Positions 7,095 through 15,763 of a stretch of 44,008 nt of DNA are shown piece after piece. The notes beneath the pieces are model-generated. The model saw only the letters and a program-made list of their open reading frames with translations. It searched no databases and had not been told where the DNA came from. Made by a program: the position numbers and the translations under genes. Source of the stretch: Candidatus Omnitrophota bacterium (GTDB taxonomy: Bacteria; Omnitrophota; Gorgyraeia; Gygaellales; Profunditerraquicolaceae); contig JAPLLV010000025.1 in NCBI GenBank assembly GCA_026387405.1, forward strand, positions 1 to 44,008. The letters run 5' to 3'. Position 1 is the first letter of the stretch. Every line of letters starts with the position of its first letter.

Positions 7095-9479
7095 GTGCGC
7101 TCACAGGTATATCCATTGCTTTTTCTATTTTTGGTTTTTTATTTTTTATCCGGTTGTGGGCAGAGGGATAAACGGGCCGAGGGGTACGCGTCTAGATCCG
7201 AGTCCTACTATCGCATGGCTGTAGCCGATTATAAGCAATTGATCGCCCGCGGCAAAGACCTGGATAAGCTGTATTTTGCCCTGGGCCGGCTTTATTATCG
7301 TCACGGCGAATTCTCCCAAGCCATTGAGGCGCTTAAAAAATCGCAGGACACTCAGGCACACAGGCTCCTGGCCCTTTCATATTTCAGGTCAGGGGATTTT
7401 ACTGCGGCGAGCGAGGTATTTAGCAAAGAGGAATTTTTCGACGATGAGTACCTTTATTATTATGGACTGACGTGTGAAAAATTAAATCTCTTTGACTCCG
7501 CGCTTAAGGTTTACGCAAAAGTTAAGGGCAAAGAATTCCTGGCTAAGGTGAGGCAGCGTATGGAGATCATCGACCGCTCCGGAAGCCTGCCTGCCGGACA
7601 GGCAGGCCTGCCCCTTATACAGGATATTGCCCCGGATGTTTACGGGATGCTTAAAAAAGCCCCTGCGGCGCAAGAATATCCTCAGGCAGGCGGGTTGATA
7701 CTCTATTGTGACGAGAACGTGGAGATTACCCCGGAAAACACCGAAGTTTCCTCCGCGCACGTCCTGGTAAAAATTTTGAATGAGCGGGGCAAGAAGAGCT
7801 TCTCGGAAACAAGTATCGATTACGACTCTACCTATGAAAAGGTGGAACTGGAATTTGCCCGCACCATCAAGCCCGACGGTACAGTGGTCACGGTGGGCTC
7901 CCGGCATACCCGGGATGTCTCTAAGTACCTGAATTTTCCTCTCTACAGCAATGCCCGCGCCTTCATCATTTCCTTCCCGGAGATAACCGACGGCGCCGCT
8001 ATCGAATACAAATTCAAGATCAACCGCCACGAGCTGATCAACAAAAAAGATTTTGTGCTGAATTATTCGCTAAAGAACTCTGAGCCGACTATGGAGGCAT
8101 ATTTTACGGTGCGTCTCCCCAAAGGAAGGGATCTGAAGATAAAGTACCTTAATACCCAATACAACGATCCGGACAGAGACCTGGCCCCCAAAATAAAAGA
8201 AGAGAATAATTATACGGTTTATAAATGGGCATTCAAGGATATACCTCAGATTCTCCCGGAGGCGGATATGCCTCCGGCTGTGGAGATAAATCCGACATTC
8301 TTGATCTCCAGTTTTTCCGGGTGGCAGGATATCTACAGGTGGTGGTGGGGTTTGGCCCAGGACAAGATCAAGGCCGACGACGCGATCAAGGCCAAGGTGG
8401 CAGAGCTGACCAAGGGTTTAAAAGGCGCTGAAGAAAGGGCCCGGGCGATCTACAACTTCTGCGCTCCCAAGATCCGCTATGTGGCCGTGGAATACGGCCG
8501 GGCAGGATACGAGCCGCACGCGGCTGCGGATGTATTCAAGAACAAGTACGGCGACTGTAAAGACCAATCCATACTTCTGGTGACTATGCTCAAGGAGGCG
8601 GGGGTGGACGCAGTGCCGGTGTTAATACCCACCAAGGATTCTTACAATTTAGATCCTGATTTTCCAGGAGTATTTTTCGATCATTGTATCGCCGCCGCCT
8701 TCATAAACGGCAAAAGCATCTTTCTCGACCCCACTGCCGAGACCTGTTCTTTCGGTGACCTGCCGTCTGATGACCAGGCGCGCCGTGTGCTTGCCTTCAG
8801 GGAAGACGGCTATAAGATTATGGAAACTCCGCTCTTTCCGGCGGAGCATAATTTTACAAAACAGCGCCTGGAGATAAAAGTGGGAAAAGACGGCTCTGTC
8901 CAGGCCAGGAGGTTCGTTTATACGGGGGGAGTGTATGAACAGGCCCAGAGGTATTGGTTATTATTTACGCCTCCGGAGCTGGTCTCCGAGACCCTCAAGC
9001 AGAAGATACAGGAGGTTTCTATAGGCGCGTCTTTAGATAAATACGAGGTAGAGAATCTCAACGACCTTAATAAGCCTTTGGTTTTACAATATAGTTTCTA
9101 TGGTCCGGAGTATCTTATGCTGGCGGGGTCCTTAGAGGTCATGCCGCAGCTGGCTATAGTCGACTCTTCTTTAACCGCCAAGGATAAACGCAAATTTCCC
9201 ATTGAATTCCAGATACTGGAAACCAAGGAAACTATTTTCCAGATAGAGCTGCCGCGCGGCGTAAGGGTGAAGTACCTTCCTGAAAGCCTGGAGGCGCAAA
9301 GCCAGTGGGTAGATCTATCGGCGCAGTACACTTTTAAAGATAACAAAATATATTTTTACCAGAAGTCGCAGCTAAAAAAAACCAAGGTCATGGAAAACGA
9401 ATATCCGGATTTCAAAAAATTCTTCGAAGGTTTCGCCAGAAAAATCAAGCAGCGGGTGATACTGGAAAAAAAGCCGTAA
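7095..9479 (+). CDS. TPR lipoprotein with DUF3857 and transglutaminase-like domains
   Basis: The GTG start at 7095 gives a lipoprotein signal peptide (MRSQ, hydrophobic core, LSGC with lipid-attachment Cys21). A longer frame from 6807 is rejected because it runs through hypD and an inverted repeat. Residues 35-150 look like TPR helices (the tandem Y-x-x-A/G-x-x-Y pattern). Residues about 195-360 match DUF3857 (KILNERGKKSFSE, LEFARTIKPDGTVV). Residues about 425-560 are a transglutaminase-like core with the triad Cys488 (YGDCKDQS), His530 and Asp545 (FLDPT). The rest resembles the C-terminal beta domain of DUF3857 proteins. The protein should face the periplasm or the outer membrane. Substrate unknown; such proteins are often near polysaccharide genes. 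Confidence 0.88.
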   Translation: MRSQVYPLLFLFLVFYFLSGCGQRDKRAEGYASRSESYYRMAVADYKQLIARGKDLDKLYFALGRLYYRHGEFSQAIEALKKSQDTQAHRLLALSYFRSGDFTAASEVFSKEEFFDDEYLYYYGLTCEKLNLFDSALKVYAKVKGKEFLAKVRQRMEIIDRSGSLPAGQAGLPLIQDIAPDVYGMLKKAPAAQEYPQAGGLILYCDENVEITPENTEVSSAHVLVKILNERGKKSFSETSIDYDSTYEKVELEFARTIKPDGTVVTVGSRHTRDVSKYLNFPLYSNARAFIISFPEITDGAAIEYKFKINRHELINKKDFVLNYSLKNSEPTMEAYFTVRLPKGRDLKIKYLNTQYNDPDRDLAPKIKEENNYTVYKWAFKDIPQILPEADMPPAVEINPTFLISSFSGWQDIYRWWWGLAQDKIKADDAIKAKVAELTKGLKGAEERARAIYNFCAPKIRYVAVEYGRAGYEPHAAADVFKNKYGDCKDQSILLVTMLKEAGVDAVPVLIPTKDSYNLDPDFPGVFFDHCIAAAFINGKSIFLDPTAETCSFGDLPSDDQARRVLAFREDGYKIMETPLFPAEHNFTKQRLEIKVGKDGSVQARRFVYTGGVYEQAQRYWLLFTPPELVSETLKQKIQEVSIGASLDKYEVENLNDLNKPLVLQYSFYGPEYLMLAGSLEVMPQLAIVDSSLTAKDKRKFPIEFQILETKETIFQIELPRGVRVKYLPESLEAQSQWVDLSAQYTFKDNKIYFYQKSQLKKTKVMENEYPDFKKFFEGFARKIKQRVILEKKP
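7586..7606. repeat. Palindromic CCTGCCTG element inside a coding region
   Basis: CCTGCCTG at 7586-7593 and CAGGCAGG at 7599-7606 form an 8-bp stem with a 5-nt loop. It encodes a short LPAGQAGLPL-like patch between the TPR and DUF3857 parts of the lipoprotein. The same core occurs as a perfect 22-bp palindrome at 14078-14099 in an intergenic region, so this is a dispersed palindrome that has entered a gene in frame. Confidence 0.75.
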
Positions 9480-9485
9480 AATAAT

Positions 9486-11417
9486 ATGCCCAAATCATCT
9501 TTTTATCCCCAGGGCGAGCGTCGTAAATATCTGCGCCTGGATTCGGCGTATCCCGTGCAGTTCAAGTTTATAAATGCCGATACAAATGAGGAGCTGTCTT
9601 CCTGGATCCAGGGTTTTACCAGCGATATCGGCAAGGGCGGGATCTGCCTCAAGGTGCATAAATTTGGCCCAGAATTTATCCAATTACTAAAAGAGGGCCG
9701 CGCGCTTATTGTGCTGGAATTGGATATGCCTATTACTAAAAAACCTGTCCCCGCAAAAGCCACTATCTCCTGGTTCAACTTTTTAGAGGGGGATCCGGAG
9801 AAATGCCTTATCGGGCTTAATTATTCCGAGATAGACCCGCGCGAAAACAATAAAATCATGCGTTTCACCCGGTCAAAAAAGATCTTCGTTCCCCTGGTTA
9901 TCGCTACAATTATTCTCCTGGCCGCGGCCTTCGCGGTAGATAGCTGCATCAATATAAAATTGATCCGCGGCAACAAGGTTTTGGTTGAACAGCTGGTCAA
10001 GGTCTTAAGGGATTCCGGTATCGCCAAGCAAAAGATAAAAGAGATAGCCCGGGAAAAAGAGGGCCTCAGCATTAAGATCAAAGCCCTGGGAGTGCGCATC
10101 AGGTCTCTGGAACAGGAAAAGCAACAAACCCGGGCGCAGGCATCCAGGATGCCCGAACTCAATTCCCAGATTGAAAAATTGCTCCAGGAAAAGGGAGGTC
10201 TTCAGGAACAACTGGTTACCGTAAAGAATAGAGAAGATGTTGTAAACGAGGAACTGGTGCGCCTCGATGAAAGAAAAGCGGTTTTAGAAAAAGCGAATTT
10301 AGATAAAATGTACCAGTGGTTGACGGTACACCAGAATCCGCGCACAGGCCTGGTTATGAGCTTTGAGGGAGATAGTGATATCGCCGGGTGGGCGTTTACC
10401 TATGATCAGTCCTTAGTAATCCAGTCTTACAGTATTTTTTCTGATTTTTCCCGGGCAAAAAAGATATTGGATTTTTATAACCAAAGGGCAAAGAGGATAA
10501 ACGGGCTATTCGTGAATGCCTATTATGTATCTGACGGCGCTCCGGCAGAATACGTCATCCGCTCCGGGCCGAACCTGTGGCTGGGAATTGCCGTTTTACA
10601 GTATACCAAGCAAAGCAAAGATACTGCTTACCTGGGATTAGCCAGGGATATTGCCCGGGAGATCATGGTTTTGCAGGGTCAGGATTCCGACGGAGGTTTG
10701 CGCGGCGGCCCGGAAGTACAGTGGTACTCCACTGAACACAACCTGGATGCCTATGCCTTTTTCAATATGCTCTTTGAGCTTACCGGCGAACGCCGATATA
10801 AAGACGCCGGGCAGGCAATACTAGGGTGGTTGGTCAAATACGCCTATGGCAAGGCAGAACTGCCGGTAAAGCGCGGCAAGGGAGATTCAACCATTGCCAC
10901 CGATACCTATGCCTGGTCCATTGCTGCGGTCGGTCCCCGGAAACTTGAAGAACTGGGGATGGATCCGGACAAGATCATGGAATTCGCCGAATCCACCTGC
11001 GCAGTGGAGGTCAGCTATACCCGTCCGGAAGGTAATACGCTCAAGGTAAAGGGATTTGATTTTGCTCCCCGGCAGCACGTAGCCAGAGGCGGGATAATTT
11101 CCACGGAATGGACCGCCCAGATGATCGTGTCTTTTAAGATAATGGCGCGCTATTATTACGCCAGGAATATGGCGGCTAAGGCTCAGGGTTATGACCAGAA
11201 GGCCGATGAGTATCTGACGCAATTAGGTAATCTGGTCATCTCCAGCCCTTCGCCCACGGGGCAAGGAGAGGGATGCCTGCCTTATGCTACGCAGGAAATG
11301 GCTGATACCGGCCATGGATGGGTGACCCCCAAGGGTAAAACCACGGGTTCTATCGCGGGTACTGCCTATGCGCTCTTTGCGTATTATAATTACAATCCGC
11401 TGGAGATGAAAGATTAA
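9486..11417 (+). CDS. PilZ domain - TM - coiled coil - alpha/alpha-toroid protein
   Basis: Residues 10-120 form a PilZ domain with the c-di-GMP motif R13-x3-R17 (RRKYLR) and D47-I-G-K-G-G. One transmembrane segment spans about 133-151. Residues 165-270 are a charged coiled coil. Residues 275-640 are rich in aromatic, Gly and helical repeats (SDGGLRGGPEVQWYSTEHN, DTYAWSIAAVG, GHGWVTPKGKTTGSIAGTA), suggesting a six-hairpin/alpha-alpha toroid of the kind found in glycosidases and lyases. The inferred topology is PilZ in the cytoplasm and the toroid outside, so cyclic di-GMP could signal across the membrane to a glycan-active domain. The stop overlaps the next start by one base (TAATG). Catalytic activity is not proven. 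Confidence 0.75.
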   Translation: MPKSSFYPQGERRKYLRLDSAYPVQFKFINADTNEELSSWIQGFTSDIGKGGICLKVHKFGPEFIQLLKEGRALIVLELDMPITKKPVPAKATISWFNFLEGDPEKCLIGLNYSEIDPRENNKIMRFTRSKKIFVPLVIATIILLAAAFAVDSCINIKLIRGNKVLVEQLVKVLRDSGIAKQKIKEIAREKEGLSIKIKALGVRIRSLEQEKQQTRAQASRMPELNSQIEKLLQEKGGLQEQLVTVKNREDVVNEELVRLDERKAVLEKANLDKMYQWLTVHQNPRTGLVMSFEGDSDIAGWAFTYDQSLVIQSYSIFSDFSRAKKILDFYNQRAKRINGLFVNAYYVSDGAPAEYVIRSGPNLWLGIAVLQYTKQSKDTAYLGLARDIAREIMVLQGQDSDGGLRGGPEVQWYSTEHNLDAYAFFNMLFELTGERRYKDAGQAILGWLVKYAYGKAELPVKRGKGDSTIATDTYAWSIAAVGPRKLEELGMDPDKIMEFAESTCAVEVSYTRPEGNTLKVKGFDFAPRQHVARGGIISTEWTAQMIVSFKIMARYYYARNMAAKAQGYDQKADEYLTQLGNLVISSPSPTGQGEGCLPYATQEMADTGHGWVTPKGKTTGSIAGTAYALFAYYNYNPLEMKD

Positions 11418-12055
11418 TGTTAGAGTCGCAGGCGTGGCTCAAGATCTATAAAAAGCTTTACGCAAAATTCGGTCCGCAGCATTGGTGGCCGGCGGATTCG
11501 CCTTTTGAGATGATGGTGGGGGCTATCCTGACCCAGAATACCAACTGGCAGAACGTGGAGCGCGCGATCCATAACCTAAAAAGCCACAATGCGCTTTCGC
11601 CGAAAAAAATGCATAAAATTAATATTCGGCGGTTAGCCTCGCTTATAAGGAGCGCCGGTTATTATAATATAAAAGCCAAACGCCTGCGCAGCTTCCTGGA
11701 TTTTTTCTTGAAGGTTTATAACGGCGATATCCGCGGGATGCGCGCTGCTTCCACCGAGAGCCTGCGTCAGGGGTTACTCTCGGTAAACGGCGTGGGCCCT
11801 GAGACCGCGGATTCGATCCTTCTCTATGCCCTGGATAAGCCGGTGTTCGTGGTGGACGCTTATACCAGGCGTGTGCTTATAAGGCACGGCTTGATCACAG
11901 AGGATTCGGACTACGGCCAGATCCAGGATCTATTCATGCGGAATTTAAAAAAAGACGCCCGGCTTTTTAATGAATACCACGCGCTTTTAGTGAAACTGGG
12001 CAAGGATTATTGCTTGAAGCAGAAAGCGAGGTGCCAGGTATGCCCTCTTATGTAA
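11417..12055 (+). CDS. HhH-GPD DNA glycosylase, endonuclease III/MagIII-like
   Basis: This 212-residue protein has the HhH-GPD core: LTQNTNWQNVERA near the N-terminus, the helix-hairpin-helix VNGVGPETADSIL, and the catalytic aspartate in VVDAYTRR. The lysine that gives Nth its lyase activity is replaced by Glu (GPETAD), which argues for a monofunctional base-excision glycosylase such as the 3-methyladenine type. The C-terminus has three cysteines in C-x6-C-x2-C spacing but ends two residues after CP, so the fourth [4Fe-4S] ligand of the family is absent. No nearby frameshift restores it. The 3' end overlaps the beta-barrel gene. Confidence 0.85.
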   Translation: MLESQAWLKIYKKLYAKFGPQHWWPADSPFEMMVGAILTQNTNWQNVERAIHNLKSHNALSPKKMHKINIRRLASLIRSAGYYNIKAKRLRSFLDFFLKVYNGDIRGMRAASTESLRQGLLSVNGVGPETADSILLYALDKPVFVVDAYTRRVLIRHGLITEDSDYGQIQDLFMRNLKKDARLFNEYHALLVKLGKDYCLKQKARCQVCPLM

Positions 12056-12765
12056 AAAAAGTTTTAGGTTTCCGGTTATCGCTCGCTATTATTTTTTTCT
12101 TTCTGTCAACTGTCTACTGTCAACTGTTAACCAGTTCTTTCGCCGCCCCCTGCTACGGGACCAAAATGCCGGAGAAGAAAGAAATTTTTACGGGGTTACA
12201 GAGCTACGTCATTTTTAATAGAAACCTTGAGCATGACTCCGGAAAATTAAGGAGCACTCAGGAGTTCTTGCTTTTATCTTACGGCGTTTATGATTGGCTT
12301 GCGCTTGATTTGAAAGGCGGGGCAGGGAATATCAAGAAGCATTCATCGGGGACCGGAGATATTGATTATCCCACCTACCTCGCGGGGGGATATGGTTTTC
12401 GCGTAAGGCTTTACCAGGCGAATAACAAAAAGGCGGTGTTTGGCTTCCAACATATCAGCGTTCATCCCAAGACGGTGAGCGCCGAAGGCTCCAAAAACAA
12501 GGCAGTGCTGGACGACTGGCAATTTTCATTATTGGGTTCTTATGATTTCAAGAAACTTACCCCCTATCTAGGCATGAGGTGGTCAAGGATCGGTTATATC
12601 CATTGGAAAGATAAGAACCGCCAACTGGTAAAGTCTGACCCTGCCAGGGATATCGGCGTGATCTTGGGATTTGACCTGCCGCTGTCGGAAAAAATATGGC
12701 TTAATCTCGAAGGGAGCGTGGCGGACAGCGAAGCGGCCGCGTTTAGTATAAATTATGCATTTTAA
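12040..12765 (+). CDS. Predicted outer-membrane beta-barrel protein
   Basis: The chosen ATG at 12040 yields a clean signal peptide (MPSYVKK, hydrophobic core, likely cleavage at SSFA-AP). A longer frame from 12010 would put charged residues in front of it. The mature protein of about 205 residues alternates polar and aromatic residues in amphipathic strands (FLLLSYGVYDWLALDLKGG, YLAGGYGFRVRLY, WQFSLLGSYDF, IGVILGFDLP) and ends with NYAF, a terminal aromatic typical of barrels inserted by BamA. I recognise no specific family. The signal-peptide coding region contains a heptamer array at 12103-12130. The start overlaps the preceding glycosylase gene. Confidence 0.65.
   Translation: MPSYVKKVLGFRLSLAIIFFFLSTVYCQLLTSSFAAPCYGTKMPEKKEIFTGLQSYVIFNRNLEHDSGKLRSTQEFLLLSYGVYDWLALDLKGGAGNIKKHSSGTGDIDYPTYLAGGYGFRVRLYQANNKKAVFGFQHISVHPKTVSAEGSKNKAVLDDWQFSLLGSYDFKKLTPYLGMRWSRIGYIHWKDKNRQLVKSDPARDIGVILGFDLPLSEKIWLNLEGSVADSEAAAFSINYAF
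12103..12130 (+). repeat. 7-bp tandem repeats in a signal peptide coding region
   Basis: Four successive heptamers can be read: CTGTCAA, CTGTCTA, CTGTCAA, CTGTTAA. They encode the LSTVYCQLLT part of the signal peptide of the barrel-like protein. The unit length and the alternating CAA/CTA ends are like the array in hypD at 6674-6719. Confidence 0.75.
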
Positions 12766-12817
12766 GCCAATTCCAGACCCGCGGTGGAAGTATTTTGGGC
12801 GTTTTTGAGGAATATAA

Positions 12818-13945
12818 ATGATTAATAAGAGAAGGTTGATCAAGCTTACCCGGGATCTGATCCGCATAAATTCCGAGAATCCTCCGGGAGACGAGGTCGG
12901 GATCGCCGCTTTCGTCAAAGGATTTATGCATAGGCTGGGAGTCAGGGTAAACATTTATGAGTTTAGAAAGAATCGCTCTAACGTAATAGCTACTTTAAGA
13001 GGGAGGAACCCGCTAAGGTCGCTTCTGATCACCCCGCATCTTGATACGGTGCCGCAAGGAAAGAATTGGAGATTCCCGGCTTTTTCCGGGAAGATCCATA
13101 ACGACAGGATATACGGCCTGGGGGCTACGGATTGCAAGGGGAATCTGGCTGTATCCATGGAGGTGATCAATAGCCTGGTTGAAGAAGAGAGAGTTTTGGA
13201 TTATAATCTGGTTTTCGCCGCCACTGCCGATGAGGAGGCCGGTTCAGGCCTGGGGCTTATACCTTTGCTGGAAAAACGCCTGCTCATTGCGCACGCGGCA
13301 GTGGTCCTGGATGCCGATGAATTCGATATCATCGTGGCCCAGAAGGGGCTGATCCACCTTAAGCTAAAGATCCAGGGCAAAAGGGCGCATGGCGCCTATC
13401 CCTGGTTGGGGGAGAACGCCATAAATATCGCGGCAAAGATAATCCGTGATCTGGAAAAATGCAGATTCAGATACAGGAAAAACCGCTTACTTAAGGGCCC
13501 CACGGTCAATGCAGGGACGATACACGGAGGAGACAAGGTAAACGTGGTGGCGGATTGGTGCGAGGTGGAACTGGATTTTAGGTTTCTGCCCGGAACAAAA
13601 GCGCAAGATCTCCTTTCGGTCTTGAGAGGTATTGTGAAAAGATATACCCGTAGGTTCAAGATACAGGTCCAGGGTATCCAGGAGCCTTACGAGATAGATA
13701 TGCGGCATCCGCTGGTTATGGGCTTATCGCGCGTGATGCGGCGGCTAGGCATTCCGGGGCATATCCGCGGCTCTGAAGGCGCCACCACCATAACCTTCTT
13801 TCAGCGCAAGAATATTCCCGCCGTAGCCACGGGTTTCGGTAAAGGCGGATGCGCCCATACTATAGACGAATACGCGAGTATCGATGATCTCTATAAAGGC
13901 GCGCATGTTTTAGAGGAGTTTTTAAAGAGCTATAGATTTGGATAA
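12818..13945 (+). CDS. M20 family metallopeptidase (ArgE/DapE/CPG2-like)
   Basis: This is a di-zinc amidohydrolase or peptidase of 375 residues. Metal and catalytic motifs are HLDTVP near residue 74, GLGATDCKG near 106, ADEEAGSG near 136, DADEFDI, and GCAHTIDEY near the C-terminus. The dimerisation domain begins with GKRAHGAYPWLGENAI. ArgE, DapE and carboxypeptidase G2 share this layout, and the sequence alone does not settle the substrate. A GAGGAAT Shine-Dalgarno precedes the ATG. It is separated by 52 bp from the gene upstream and is followed by a repeat-filled gap. Confidence 0.88.
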   Translation: MINKRRLIKLTRDLIRINSENPPGDEVGIAAFVKGFMHRLGVRVNIYEFRKNRSNVIATLRGRNPLRSLLITPHLDTVPQGKNWRFPAFSGKIHNDRIYGLGATDCKGNLAVSMEVINSLVEEERVLDYNLVFAATADEEAGSGLGLIPLLEKRLLIAHAAVVLDADEFDIIVAQKGLIHLKLKIQGKRAHGAYPWLGENAINIAAKIIRDLEKCRFRYRKNRLLKGPTVNAGTIHGGDKVNVVADWCEVELDFRFLPGTKAQDLLSVLRGIVKRYTRRFKIQVQGIQEPYEIDMRHPLVMGLSRVMRRLGIPGHIRGSEGATTITFFQRKNIPAVATGFGKGGCAHTIDEYASIDDLYKGAHVLEEFLKSYRFG

Positions 13946-13974
13946 GAGCTTGTTGCTTAGCCCCAAGAATACTG

Positions 13975-14032
13975 TTCGAGCGAGCCGGAAAATTTATCTT
14001 CTCGACTCAGCCACTTCGTGGCTTCGCTCGAA
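13975..14032. repeat. REP-like inverted repeat
   Basis: The 211-bp gap 13946-14156 has no gene. This first element pairs TTCGAGCGAGCC (13975-13986) with GGCTTCGCTCGAA (14020-14032), with one extra base. It contains an inner hairpin, GCCAC-TTC-GTGGC, at 14010-14022. Confidence 0.75.
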
Positions 14033-14049
14033 GAATAAACGTATTATTG

Positions 14050-14099
14050 TTCGAGCGAGGCGCCGCAGGCGCCGAGTCCCTGCCTGCCGGCAGGCAGGG
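14050..14099. repeat. Second REP-like repeat with 22-bp perfect palindrome
   Basis: The element begins with the same TTCGAGCGAG as the preceding repeat, continues with the hairpin GGCGCC-GCA-GGCGCC (14059-14073), and ends with a perfect 22-bp palindrome at 14078-14099 (CCCTGCCTGCC and its complement). After it, AAGGAG at 14142-14147 serves as the ribosome-binding site of the PAC2 gene. Confidence 0.8.
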
Positions 14100-14156
14100 A
14101 GAACATAAGGAGGTATCTTACTTCAGCAATAGACTCACTATTAAGGAGTAGCAACT

Positions 14157-15131
14157 ATGGAAGCGATAAAGATTGCTAAGAGGCCGCGGCTAAGAAGTCC
14201 CTATTTGATCTGCGCCTGGCCGGGGATGGGTGAGGTGGCTTTTAAGGCAGCGACGTATCTCATAGAAAAGCTTCAGCCCGAGGAGTTCGCTGAGATCAAC
14301 CCCCAGGATTATTTTTATACTACTGCCAGCGTTATCCAGGAGGGCATATTGAGCATACCGCAGCTCCCCTATAGTAAATTTTACTATTGGCGCAACAAAA
14401 CGGGGAAAAACGATTTAATTATATTTGTAAGTAATGCCCAGCCTGACCTGGCGCGGGCAGAGGGCTATTGCCAGAATATTATCTCCCTGGCCAAGAGTTT
14501 TAAGGTGAAGAGGGTTATTGGTTTTGCCGCCAGCCCCCAGCCCATAGACCATCTGCATGCCCCCAAGGTATGGTTTTCGGCGACCTCTACACAGACGAGA
14601 GACCAGCTTAAAAAATACAATCTTGATCTTTTTGCCGAAGGCGCTATCAGCGGCATGAACGGATTATTTTTGGGCCTGGCCAAGAGAGAAGGACTCGACG
14701 GTTTTTGTCTTTTGGGCGAGATACCGCTTTATACCATCCAGATCGAAAACCCCAAGGCCTCCTATGCGGTGCTCGATGCCCTGAACCGGGTCTTAGGTAT
14801 CAGCCTGGACCTGGCCCCCCTTCTGGAACAGTCGCGTTCATTCGAGGGAGAGATCAACAAGCTCCTCGATTTTCTGAAGCTGGGAAACCCCGGGCACGGG
14901 GAAGGCCCTATCGGAGAAGAGGAGATCGAGAGGATAAAAAAATCTCTGGGGCAGTTGACAAAGCTGCCGCTTTCGGTAAAGGATAAGATTGACAAGCTTT
15001 TCCTTGAGGCGAAAACCGATATCAATAAGGCCACGGAACTCAAAGCAGAGCTGGATAACTGGAATATCTATAAAGAATACGAAGACCGCTTTCTGGACTT
15101 ATTTAAGAAATCCAAGGATAAGAACAATTAA
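14157..15131 (+). CDS. PAC2 family protein
   Basis: This 324-residue protein resembles the PAC2 (proteasome assembly chaperone 2) family: an N-terminal LICAWPGMGEVAFKAATYL, central LIIFVSNAQPD, VIGFAASPQPIDH, GAISGMNGLFLGLAKREG and LLGEIPLYTIQIENPKAS. The C-terminal 90 residues are helical and charged. In archaea and actinobacteria, family members occur with or without proteasomes; no proteasome gene is visible here, so the role is unknown. A strong AAGGAG precedes the ATG. The stop is separated by one base from the next gene. Confidence 0.85.
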   Translation: MEAIKIAKRPRLRSPYLICAWPGMGEVAFKAATYLIEKLQPEEFAEINPQDYFYTTASVIQEGILSIPQLPYSKFYYWRNKTGKNDLIIFVSNAQPDLARAEGYCQNIISLAKSFKVKRVIGFAASPQPIDHLHAPKVWFSATSTQTRDQLKKYNLDLFAEGAISGMNGLFLGLAKREGLDGFCLLGEIPLYTIQIENPKASYAVLDALNRVLGISLDLAPLLEQSRSFEGEINKLLDFLKLGNPGHGEGPIGEEEIERIKKSLGQLTKLPLSVKDKIDKLFLEAKTDINKATELKAELDNWNIYKEYEDRFLDLFKKSKDKNN

Positions 15132-15132
15132 A

Positions 15133-15759
15133 ATGGAGAATCACAAGATAAAAGCGGTGATCTTCGATCTGGGAAACGTACTGCTCGATTTTGATCACAG
15201 GATCGCTGCCGGGAAAATATCCCCATATACCGACAAGACGCCCGACGATATTTTTAACCTCTTTTTTGACTCTCCCCTTACGAGAGATTTTGAGTGCGGA
15301 AAGATTTCCCCTGAATATTTTTTCTCTAGAATAAAACAGACGCTAAAGCTAAAAATCGGGTATGATAAGTTTGTCCCTATCTGGAACGAGATATTTTTCT
15401 TCAGCGAAAAAAACCGCGCGGTGTACGATTTGGCCAAGCGTTTGAACCGGAATCTCACGACAGGGCTGCTTTCAAATATCAATGTCCTGCATTTTGAGTA
15501 CCTAAAAAAGACATTCCCGGTATTTGACGTGTTTCACAAGGTGATGGCGTCGTGTGAGCTCAAGGTCCAGAAACCGGACCCGTTTATCTTCGAATTAGCA
15601 GCCCAGGCCCTGGGAGTTGCATTTACCGAGGTATTTTATACCGATGACAGGCCGGAGCTGGTGGACGGCGCCCGGCAGCTAGGCATACGCGCCTTTGTCT
15701 TTCAGGGTGTTGCACGGCTTGAGTCAGACCTTAAAAGTCAGGGTGTAACCATTAATTAG
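15133..15759 (+). CDS. HAD superfamily phosphatase (subfamily IA, YihX-like)
   Basis: The start ATG at 15133 lies just behind the PAC2 stop and gives 208 residues. A longer frame from 14989 overlaps PAC2 and is rejected. HAD motif I is FDLGNVLLDFD with the nucleophilic Asp. Motif II is LLSNIN, motif III lysine is in KVQKPDP, and motif IV is YTDDRPELVDGA. The DLGNV form of motif I is shared with sugar-phosphate phosphatases such as YihX, so a small phosphorylated metabolite is a likely substrate. Cotranscribed with PAC2 and probably hypE (4-bp gap). Confidence 0.85.
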   Translation: MENHKIKAVIFDLGNVLLDFDHRIAAGKISPYTDKTPDDIFNLFFDSPLTRDFECGKISPEYFFSRIKQTLKLKIGYDKFVPIWNEIFFFSEKNRAVYDLAKRLNRNLTTGLLSNINVLHFEYLKKTFPVFDVFHKVMASCELKVQKPDPFIFELAAQALGVAFTEVFYTDDRPELVDGARQLGIRAFVFQGVARLESDLKSQGVTIN

Positions 15760-15763
15760 ACCT

